Assembly (NCBI RefSeq): GCF_041734735.1
Contig: NC_134905.1
Coordinates: 510,705-574,704 of the forward strand
Length of the DNA stretch: 64,000 nucleotides
Direction: 5' to 3'
Source of the DNA: Babylonia areolata
Taxonomy: Eukaryota > Mollusca > Gastropoda > Neogastropoda > Buccinidae
The stretch's first letter is position 1. Every line of letters begins with the position of its first letter. The notes beneath the pieces are model-generated. The model saw only the letters and a program-made list of their open reading frames with translations, searched no databases and was not told the origin of the DNA. Below, one piece after another: positions 61,473-64,000 of this stretch. Both the position numbers and the translations under genes were made by a program.

Positions 61473-61705
61473 TCCTATAAAGAAAATAAGAATTTCTAAA
61501 GACGGCAGCTAACTTCTGAACTTGAAATCCGGTGGTCAAAACGGCAAAAACGTAATTTTTGTTCCAAAGCCGATTACCTACAAAAAGCATGCCTTCACCA
61601 GGTATAAAATTAACATTTAAGAATATGTACTATAATTAAGTGTATAAACATAAAGTATTTCTTACCTGGAGGATAATACCTCAGCAAAAACCGCTTCAGC
61701 TTCAT
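33696..61705 (-). CDS. DAW1: DAW1 (WDR69/ODA16), dynein assembly factor with WD repeats, complete
   Basis: DAW1/ODA16 is a WD40 cargo adaptor that links preassembled outer-arm dynein to intraflagellar transport and is needed for motile cilia. Thirteen exons in order: 61705-61666, 61057-60985, 60192-60101, 58930-58878, one of 57738-57680 / 56771-56713 / 56620-56562, 52144-52022, 50228-50129, 40821-40714, 39482-39376, 37216-37095, 35754-35582, 35154-34992, 33730-33696. Using one exon 5, they total 1248 nt, i.e. 415 codons plus stop, the length I recall for human DAW1. Residues 1-86 are the N-terminal domain. WD blades follow, with signatures such as [64 protein letters not shown] and the terminal [11 protein letters not shown]. 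All phases close and every border is GT/AG. Several junctions are embedded in tandem arrays. Confidence 0.96.
34128..34250 (+). mobile_element. SINE family 1 fragment
   Basis: 'cggagtatggctgcctacat' through 'gtgggagttgcagcccatga' and an (AAG)n tail. It is the 3' third of the element, opposite in direction to the other copies. It lies in DAW1 intron 12. Confidence 0.75.
34260..34915. repeat. C/A-rich ~120-bp tandem repeat, 3-4 copies, plus CA tracts
   Basis: The block 'cactccaacacacacataca', 'ccacacaaacacgctgttcc', 'tcctacacaaacac' and 'actacccgctccccctcac' recurs three times. It then degrades into shorter 'cactcctcccccctacacac' units. It lies in DAW1 intron 12. Confidence 0.85.
34992..35154 (-). 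CDS. DAW1: DAW1 exon 12
   Basis: 163 nt between 'TGTGTGGCAG|ATCACC' and 'ATCACAG|GTGACA'. It encodes [39 protein letters not shown] and [15 protein letters not shown]. Confidence 0.95.
35582..35754 (-). CDS. DAW1: DAW1 exon 11
   Basis: 173 nt between 'GTGTGTCAG|GTCGC' and 'TCCAAG|GTCAGG'. It encodes [39 protein letters not shown] and [11 protein letters not shown]. The acceptor tract is (GT)n and merges into the intron 10 array. Confidence 0.95.
35757..36900 (-). repeat. DAW1 intron 10 array with donor-like motif in most units
   Basis: About 15 clear and two diverged units. On the minus strand they read '(GT)nGAG|GTAAGTGTACGG', 'ACACCTCTCACAG' and 'AAAATGACG(GT)n', 50-80 bp depending on (GT)n length. 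The last '(GT)n' runs directly into the exon 11 acceptor. Most units keep AG|GTAAGT. Confidence 0.88.
37095..37216 (-). CDS. DAW1: DAW1 exon 10
   Basis: 122 nt between 'GCCGACAG|ACGG' and 'GGATCAG|GTGGGT'. It encodes [20 protein letters not shown] then [20 protein letters not shown], matching the GHCAEISSASFNWD blade. Confidence 0.95.
37302..37598 (-). mobile_element. SINE family 1, head-truncated
   Basis: The family 1 body runs from 'tcttctgcgttcactcgtat' to 'cccaccaggcgccgtcacca'. The tRNA-like head is missing. It lies in DAW1 intron 9, in the same orientation as the gene. Confidence 0.82.
37740..39115. repeat. 26-bp satellite, about 50 copies
   Basis: The unit is 'agcagtacaccccacatgtc' + 'tgtctc' with 4-bp 'gtct' insertions. 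It has no stop in any forward frame, which produces frames of up to 414 codons that are not genes. It lies in DAW1 intron 9. Confidence 0.94.
39376..39482 (-). CDS. DAW1: DAW1 exon 9
   Basis: 107 nt between 'TATTATTGCAG|GGTCAC' and 'GGACA|GTGAGT'. It encodes [18 protein letters not shown] then [17 protein letters not shown]. The first 62 nt and the acceptor are repeated five more times upstream. Confidence 0.95.
39421..39921 (-). repeat. DAW1: Six tandem copies of the DAW1 exon 9 acceptor and 5' half
   Basis: Copies start (plus coordinate) at 39421, 39505, 39595, 39685, 39769 and 39859, with spacings of 84, 90, 90, 84 and 90. Each holds 'TATTATTGCAG|GGTCAC' and the same 62 exonic nt, then 'GTGTGTTATTG'. 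The copy farthest upstream has three differences (SHMAEII instead of GHTAEII). All spacings are multiples of three and the frame is open through the whole array. Confidence 0.92.
39968..40345 (+). mobile_element. Dispersed repeat R6 (SINE-like), copy 1
   Basis: 'gaccatcagaacagaagagg', 'tatctgggctagaatttgat', 'gtgtcttgcccaagt', 'gttgggatggttccc' and 'cagtgcaattttgcctccta'. The same order is seen at 51290-51560 and, badly degraded, at about 44480-44760. It ends in (AAC)n. It lies in DAW1 intron 8. Confidence 0.7.
40714..40821 (-). CDS. DAW1: DAW1 exon 8
   Basis: 108 nt, phase 0 at both ends, between 'TGTCCCCTACAG|GTGTG' and 'TTGCAG|GTAATG'. It encodes [20 protein letters not shown] then [16 protein letters not shown]. 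Its acceptor is the first unit of the large 49-bp satellite. Confidence 0.95.
40822..49655 (-). repeat. 49-bp satellite derived from the DAW1 exon 8 acceptor, about 160 copies
   Basis: On the minus strand the unit reads 'CTGTAATGACCCATATCACA', 'ACCCCCCTACCTGTC', '(C/T)CCTACAG|GTGTGT'. Lengths are 47, 49 or 51 bp. The unit touching exon 8 is the real acceptor. The array fills almost all of intron 7. It is interrupted at 44276-45100. Blocks of array repeat each other: 42747-43053 equals 45181-45487, offset 2434, and 42498-42747 corresponds to 46963-47212, offset 4465. Confidence 0.93.
44276..45100 (-). other. Degraded second copy of the 39.96-40.87 kb region inside the satellite
   Basis: In the same order as 39.96-40.87 kb it holds R6, '(aac)n', 'agatggcaggc', 'catcactcattttctggca' and a stub of exon 8, then returns to satellite. 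Differences are mainly small deletions scattered throughout, while the flanking satellite is clean. Exon 8 itself is reduced to a stub. Confidence 0.75.
49725..50065. repeat. 55-bp minisatellite, 6 copies
   Basis: The unit is 'ccgacagcccttcactgacc' + 'accacactcttcaccagcag' + 'tcaaggggttaatca'. It lies in DAW1 intron 7 close to the exon 7 donor, without overlapping it. Confidence 0.92.
50129..50228 (-). CDS. DAW1: DAW1 exon 7
   Basis: 100 nt between 'CATTACAG|AGAC' and 'GAAATC|GTCAGT'. It encodes [20 protein letters not shown] then [13 protein letters not shown]. The donor GTCAGT is non-consensus at +3 but the same type is used in CAB39 exon 4. Confidence 0.94.
50289..50465. repeat. Dispersed repeat R5 (copy 2)
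   Basis: Matches 4342-4525. Here the minus strand carries 'GGGTCACG|GTAAGTATG', a consensus donor, in DAW1 intron 6. Confidence 0.72.
50466..51240. other. DAW1 intron 6 spacer
   Basis: AT-rich sequence with a GT tract near 50530 and a CA tract at 50980-51005. No element is recognised. Confidence 0.5.
51241..51560 (+). mobile_element. (AT)n and dispersed repeat R6, copy 2
   Basis: (AT)23 at 51241-51286 is followed by 'gtccgactatgaccatcaga', 'ggaggcaactgctgttccga', 'ctatttgggctagaatttg' and 'agagtcatagcccttcacaa'. It is the best-preserved 5' part of R6. It lies in DAW1 intron 6. Confidence 0.72.
51596..51715 (+). mobile_element. SINE family 4, 3' part
   Basis: 'ctgaggggggcttcttctct', 'gaagaccttgtactgtcca' and 'gctctccctagagtttctca' match 1616-1895. 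It continues with 'agcacaaaggcccagagcgc'. The head is missing. Confidence 0.65.
52022..52144 (-). CDS. DAW1: DAW1 exon 6
   Basis: 123 nt between 'TTCATTTCAG|CTTC' and 'CCCTTTGG|GTGGGT'. It encodes [20 protein letters not shown] then [20 protein letters not shown], the end of blade 1 and start of blade 2. Confidence 0.95.
52300..52780. repeat. ~100-bp degenerate tandem repeat, about 4 copies
   Basis: The unit combines (ATT/ATC)n with 'gtagttttatcattatgtca' + 'gagggtggtatggttggttg' + 'ttctgtgaaatgctcttt'. It lies about 160 bp upstream of the exon 6 acceptor in DAW1 intron 5. Confidence 0.8.
52781..54600. other. DAW1 intron 5 spacer
   Basis: Mostly single-copy AT-rich sequence with (CT)n(GT)n at 53030-53075, (GT)n at 53805-53825 and CA tracts near 54100-54240. 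A weak 47-bp duplication is present at 52880-52975 ('caccgtgtcatccaaag'). No exon is seen. Confidence 0.5.
54605..54720 (+). mobile_element. Short SINE (family 2)
   Basis: 'tttgtatttgtatttgtatt', 'tcacaaacagatttctctgt', 'gtgaaattcgggctgctctc' and 'gagagcgcgtcgctacactg' + 'cagcgcc'. It is better preserved than the copy at 213-330. Confidence 0.72.
54750..54865 (-). mobile_element. SINE family 3 fragment
   Basis: 'gtggattttctacagaattt', 'tgccaggaacaacccttttg', 'ttgccgtgggttctttta' and 'taagtgcatgctgcacacgg' match the reversed body of family 3. Confidence 0.62.
54866..56561. other. DAW1 intron 5, upstream part
   Basis: Single-copy sequence with a (GT)n at 54912-54940 and a remnant resembling 40376-40510 at about 55340-55445 ('aattcataatcagcgtgtct' type). 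It ends in a G-rich run beside exon 5c. No additional exon 5-like copy was found here. Confidence 0.5.
56562..56620 (-). CDS. DAW1: DAW1 exon 5, version c (closest to the conserved form)
   Basis: 59 nt between 'GCTCTTTGCAG|GTG' and 'TCCAG|GTGAGAC', encoding [19 protein letters not shown] plus two bases. It matches the recalled human segment ([19 protein letters not shown]) at all but two positions. It has a strong T/C-rich acceptor, so it is probably the default version. Confidence 0.92.
56713..56771 (-). CDS. DAW1: DAW1 exon 5, version b
   Basis: 59 nt between 'GGTCTTGCAG|GTG' and 'GACAG|GTGAGG', encoding [19 protein letters not shown] plus two bases. It is the most diverged of the three, with changes at several otherwise conserved positions, yet open and with intact splice sites. 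Its pyrimidine tract is the poorest. It may be a specialised or a decaying version. Confidence 0.72.
56772..57679. other. DAW1 intron between exon 5b and exon 5a
   Basis: 908 bp, mostly single-copy. Three passages share 'gaaatttaccagccagt' / 'atttacctgccagtttgg' type wording near 56960-57055. No further exon copy is visible. Confidence 0.45.
57680..57738 (-). CDS. DAW1: DAW1 exon 5, version a
   Basis: 59 nt between 'CTCTTGCAG|GCC' and 'AACAG|GTGAGAG', encoding [19 protein letters not shown] plus two bases. It differs from version c at a few positions. Same entry phase (0) and exit phase (2) as versions b and c. It has a good acceptor and donor. It forms the lead-in strand of WD blade 1. Confidence 0.85.
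57739..58309. other. DAW1 intron 4 spacer
   Basis: It starts with G-rich sequence (57784-57806). The rest is single-copy with pyrimidine-rich tracts. No exon is seen. Confidence 0.45.
58310..58692 (-). mobile_element. SINE family 1, full length
   Basis: The tRNA-like head at the right end is 'GATGGGTGCAATAGCCAAG' and 'GGGTTCGAATCTCGG' on the minus strand. A full body and (AAG)n tail follow. It is the most complete copy in the window. It lies in DAW1 intron 4, same orientation as the gene. Confidence 0.87.
58878..58930 (-). CDS. DAW1: DAW1 exon 4
   Basis: 53 nt between 'GCCACCAG|GTTTAC' and 'TTCAAG|GTGAGC', encoding [17 protein letters not shown]. It ends at phase 0, directly before the triplicated exon. 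Confidence 0.94.
59035..59790 (-). repeat. 45-bp minisatellite in DAW1 intron 3, about 16 copies
   Basis: The unit is 'caatctctctcacaatgtct' + 'gcaatactaaacaaacaact' + 'gaaaa'. On the minus strand each unit has 'TTGTTTGTTTAGTATTGCAG', a plausible acceptor with a T-rich tract. The frame is open on both strands because 45 is a multiple of three. Confidence 0.92.
59975..60068. repeat. 47-bp direct duplication
   Basis: 'attcagttcacgctattgat' + 'ctatatacttatttcaatca' + 'tcaaaca' occurs twice in a row, one substitution apart, just past the DAW1 exon 3 donor. Confidence 0.9.
60101..60192 (-). CDS. DAW1: DAW1 exon 3
   Basis: 92 nt between 'GATATCAG|CACG' and 'GTTTTGC|GTATCC', encoding [16 protein letters not shown] then [14 protein letters not shown]. 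The donor GTATCC is weak, but the phase (1) and the continuation R-LQEKLG in exon 4 support it. A stop follows soon in the unspliced frame. Confidence 0.88.
60302..60400. repeat. (GT)n microsatellite
   Basis: About 35 GT repeats with a few GGGTG interruptions in DAW1 intron 2. The remainder of the intron, 60401-60984, is AT-rich with no element seen. Confidence 0.9.
60985..61057 (-). CDS. DAW1: DAW1 exon 2
   Basis: 73 nt between 'TTTCAG|GTATT' and 'CCAGA|GTGAGT', encoding [19 protein letters not shown] then DLRP. It is the conserved [17 protein letters not shown] block. Confidence 0.95.
61110..61475. repeat. (TG)n(GA)n(TG)n microsatellites in DAW1 intron 1
   Basis: (TG)n at 61110-61165, (TG)n(GA)n(TG)n at 61225-61378, and (TG)n at 61434-61471. 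Confidence 0.92.
61666..61705 (-). CDS. DAW1: DAW1 exon 1 (start codon)
   Basis: It encodes [13 protein letters not shown] plus one base and ends at 'CCTCCAG|GTAAG'. The start matches the known amino end ([14 protein letters not shown]) and has a good context, CAAAAATGA. Confidence 0.94.
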
Positions 61706-61800
61706 TTTTGGCGTTCGGTTTCTACGAGAATCTAAAATGGCGTGTGTTTTAAGGGGTGGCGACTCTCAAAGTCTAAACTTGTTTGTCAGGAAAGATAACT
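61706..61800. promoter_or_regulatory. DAW1: DAW1 5' flank, possible bidirectional promoter
   Basis: DAW1 starts at 61705 on the minus strand. A plus-strand ATG in good context (AAAATGG) lies at 61737, only 31 bp away. I looked for an RFX X-box, typical of ciliary genes, and saw no convincing one. No TATA box is evident. Confidence 0.35.
61737..61784 (+). CDS. Candidate first exon of a divergent gene
   Basis: 16 codons, MACVLRGGDSQSLNLF, from an ATG in good context to a possible donor 'TTGTTT|GTCAGG'. That donor type is used by DAW1 exon 11 in this window. The exit phase 0 fits the next candidate exon. It overlaps where the DAW1 5' UTR should be. Product not recognised, so this is speculative. 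Confidence 0.25.
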
Positions 61801-62427
61801 CACTTTTTTTCTTTTTTAACTTGGTCTTCACTTTCAATGGTTATTGTTTTTTTTAATGCTGGGATGCCTTTGAAATGTTGTAGATTCAACTCATGTTATG
61901 TCAGCTCAACCCCACTCACTCTTTTTCTTTCCTCCACCAGCAATTATCCCTTTGCTAGGTAAATAACAACATGATGTGACACAGCACTCTCGAACAAGAC
62001 AAGACGCGTTTATCTCATGAAAACCAACGGGGGAACTTGAAAACGTAACTCGTCCCTTGCAGCCAATATAGAAATAAAAATAAAAGATGGGTGGGGTAAG
62101 GGTGGTGGGGGATACGATTGGCAAAAAGAAAAATCAAATGGCATGTTGGAGTTATGCGAGGGAGCAGCATTTGTCAAATGGCGTGTTGGAGTTATGCGAG
62201 GGAGCAGGCATTTGCTTCCTTTTATTTCCCAAAATCAGATGTTGTGTAGACCGCATGCCTTGACACAGACTGGGAGAAAAATGTAGGTGAATAGGTGTGA
62301 GTGTGTCTGTGAAGAACTTAATGAGTATTTCAATTTTGAAATAATAATTTGATGTTCCTGTTGGCAGATGCGTTTTTTAACTTAGAAGGATTAAGTTCCA
62401 TTAGAGTGGTAGGGAATGATGATGTGG
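61801..62427. other. Spacer between head-to-head candidates
   Basis: AT-rich. It contains a 40-42-bp direct duplication at 62136-62215 ('tcaaatggcatgttggagtt' + 'atgcgagggagcag'). Nothing else is recognised. Confidence 0.5.
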
Positions 62428-62820
62428 GGAAGCTGGCAGAATGGTTAAGACACTTATCTGCCAATACAGTGTCTGCGAGTCTGGGTTCCAATCCCAGCAT
62501 TGACCCTTCTCCCAAGTCTGACTGGGAGATCAAACAGAGCATCCAGCCATTCCAATGAGACAATAAACCGAGGTTCTGTGTGCTTCACGCACTTGGTGCA
62601 CTGAAAAAGAACCCATAGCAAGGAGAGTGTTGTTCTCTGACGAAATTTTATAGCAGAAATTCACTGAAAGGTACACAAATATATATGCATGCACTCAAGG
62701 CTTGACAAGGGCGTTGGGGTTATGCTGCTGGTCGGGCATTTGCCTTGCGGATGTGTGGCGAATATGGATTTGTCTTAACGCAGTGATGCCTCCTTGAGAA
62801 ACTGGAAACTGAAACCAGTT
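62428..62820 (+). mobile_element. SINE family 3, near full length
   Basis: The head is 'ctggcagaatggttaagac' (box A-like), then 'ctgggttccaatcccagc' (box B-like). The body is 'gatcaaacagagcatccagc', 'gacaataaaccgaggttctg', 'gcacttggtgcactgaaaaa' and 'agcactcaaggcttgac'-type sequence. The tail is 'cgcagtgatgcctccttgag' + 'aaactggaaactgaaacc'. It serves as the reference for the fragments listed above. Confidence 0.8.
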
Positions 62821-62906
62821 TGTGTGTTAATTAACCCTAGAGATAGACTATTTTAATTAACCCTAGAGATATTTGACCCACAGAGCTTTTTTGTGTGGAA
62901 GGTCAG

Positions 62907-63004
62907 TTCTCCATGCATACACTTGATCAACTTTGGGTTGAAATGCAGCATTTATTACAGCATCTGGTTTCAAGAATTGCAGATGAAAGACCCTCCACCT
63001 GCAA
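62907..63004 (+). CDS. Candidate exon of an unidentified plus-strand gene
   Basis: 98 nt between 'GTGTGGAAGGTCAG|TTC' and 'TGCAA|GTAAGA', reading FS MHTLDQLWVEMQHLLQHL then VSRIADERPSTC. It looks amphipathic and helical, with a consensus donor. An alternative acceptor at 62883 would extend it in the same frame. Not recognised. It is supported mainly by codon-like character and by phase agreement with the next candidate. Confidence 0.45.
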
Positions 63005-63209
63005 GTAAGATTACACCATTACAGTACATTGCCTTATTTTAAACATTTGCATTAATTTCTCAGTTCAGAATCTGACAATTGTGCACATGCCAAATTACAC
63101 AGAGAAATCACATGAATGTATTTCTTTAAATGAGTACTAAATATGAAGATTACTGGGGCACGTCTGCTTATGTGTATATGTACACACCTAATTAGTATCT
63201 GGAAATTTC

Positions 63210-63625
63210 GGAATTACTATCAAATCATGCTGCCAGTGTATTTCTGTTTACCAAAAGCATCAAATCATGGTACATTTCTCCGATCAAATCATGTTACCAG
63301 TGTTTCTCTGACGCTTGTCCAAAGCATAAAATCCAACTGCATTTGTCTGACGCTAGTACAAAGCATCCAATCATGTTGCCAGTGTTTTTCTGGTATTTAT
63401 CCAAAGCTTCAAAGCATGGTGCATTTCCCTGATATTTGTCAAAAGCTTCAAATCATGCTGCCAGTGTTTTTCCAATACTTATCCAAAGCTTGAAATCTTG
63501 TGTTTTTCCGATACTTATCCAAAGCTTCAAATCATGGTGGCAGTGTTTTTCCCCCTGATACTTACCCAAAGCGTCCAGTCTTGGTGCATTTCTCTTGATG
63601 CTTGTCCAAAGCATCAAATCAAATC
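63210..63625. repeat. ~47-bp degenerate minisatellite, about 9 copies
   Basis: Units of 'caaatcatgctgccagtgtt' + 'tttctgatacttatccaaag' + 'cttt/catc'. It fills most of the intron between the two right-edge candidate exons and stops about 20 bp before the second one's acceptor. Confidence 0.85.
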
Positions 63626-63644
63626 TCTTTCTGCCAAATGACAG

Positions 63645-63810
63645 AGTCATCCACATTAATCCTCAGCAGAACACAGACCTGTGCAATGTGTACCATGTCA
63701 CTTCCTTGGATGTGTATGTGCAGAGAGATATTCCTGTTGCTGTTCATTTTCCTGCACTATTTGATACACTGGAGATTTCACAGGAACAACCTTACACACA
63801 CACACACTGA
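63645..63810 (+). CDS. Candidate exon of an unidentified plus-strand gene, possibly terminal
   Basis: It starts after 'CTGCCAAATGACAG' with phase 2, matching the previous candidate. It reads VIHINPQQNT, DLCNVYHVTSLDVYVQRD and IPVAVHFPALFDTLEISQ, then runs into a (CA)n tract and TGA at 63808-63810. The first 45 residues look like a beta-rich conserved domain; I cannot name it. The His/Thr tail from (CA)n suggests the original end was replaced or that this is a gene fragment. Confidence 0.45.
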
Positions 63811-64000
63811 GTCAACCACATGTTGAGCTGTGATATCTTAACAGTTTGAAGTGAGTGTGTGTGCATGCACATTTGCGCATGTATGTGTTTGTGCATGCAT
63901 GTCTGTGTGTGTGCACATAATGTAAGCATGTGTGGTGCTCGTCTTTCTCCTGTGGACTTGAATGTGTAGATGTCTGTCACATTAATCATAGTCATGAAAA
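63811..64000. other. Right-edge sequence
   Basis: GT-rich stretches. No feature is recognised. Confidence 0.4.

Noticed and set aside
61750-61900. RFX X-box upstream of DAW1
   Set aside because: The best candidate around 'caatggttattg' fails several positions of the consensus.

Overview
This window looks like nuclear DNA from a lophotrochozoan animal, most likely a gastropod mollusc. It has spliced genes with GC-rich exons in a repeat-heavy background, tRNA-headed SINEs of a style common in snails, TTAA-flanked MITEs and a LINE tail. I recognise the gene families from memory of human proteins; no database search was possible.

Two genes could be rebuilt exon by exon, both on the minus strand. 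CAB39 (MO25, scaffold of the LKB1/STRAD kinase complex) has four coding exons at 7376-2059. Its 3' exons lie beyond the left edge, and a probable non-coding first exon and CpG/CRE promoter sit near 21.4 kb. DAW1 (WDR69/ODA16, the WD40 adaptor that delivers outer-arm dynein to cilia) is complete: thirteen exons from 61705 to 33696, with a 415-codon reading frame in which every splice phase closes. At the right edge, on the plus strand, two or three phase-compatible candidate exons suggest an unidentified gene head-to-head with DAW1.

Layout: 1-2.06 kb, transposon fragments and CAB39 intron; 2.06-7.4 kb, CAB39 exons; 7.4-21.4 kb, minisatellites and SINEs, probably CAB39 intron 1; 21.4-33.0 kb, intergenic arrays, a LINE fragment and a MITE with a nested SINE; 33.0-61.7 kb, DAW1; 61.7-64.0 kb, candidate divergent gene.

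The unusual feature is that tandem repeats in both genes sit on exon-intron junctions and copy splice sites. DAW1 exon 5 is present as three 59-nt versions, which can only be used one at a time without breaking the frame. The 5' half of DAW1 exon 9 is repeated six times with all spacings divisible by three. The exon 8 acceptor heads a roughly 8.8-kb satellite with about 160 copies of an acceptor-like unit. The intron next to exon 11 carries about 15-17 units, most with a near-perfect AG|GTAAGT. In CAB39, exon 1 has three shorter tandem copies, each with its own ATG and donor, and the donors of exons 2 and 4 are copied in short arrays. Most other long open frames in the window are read-through of stop-free tandem repeats, not genes.
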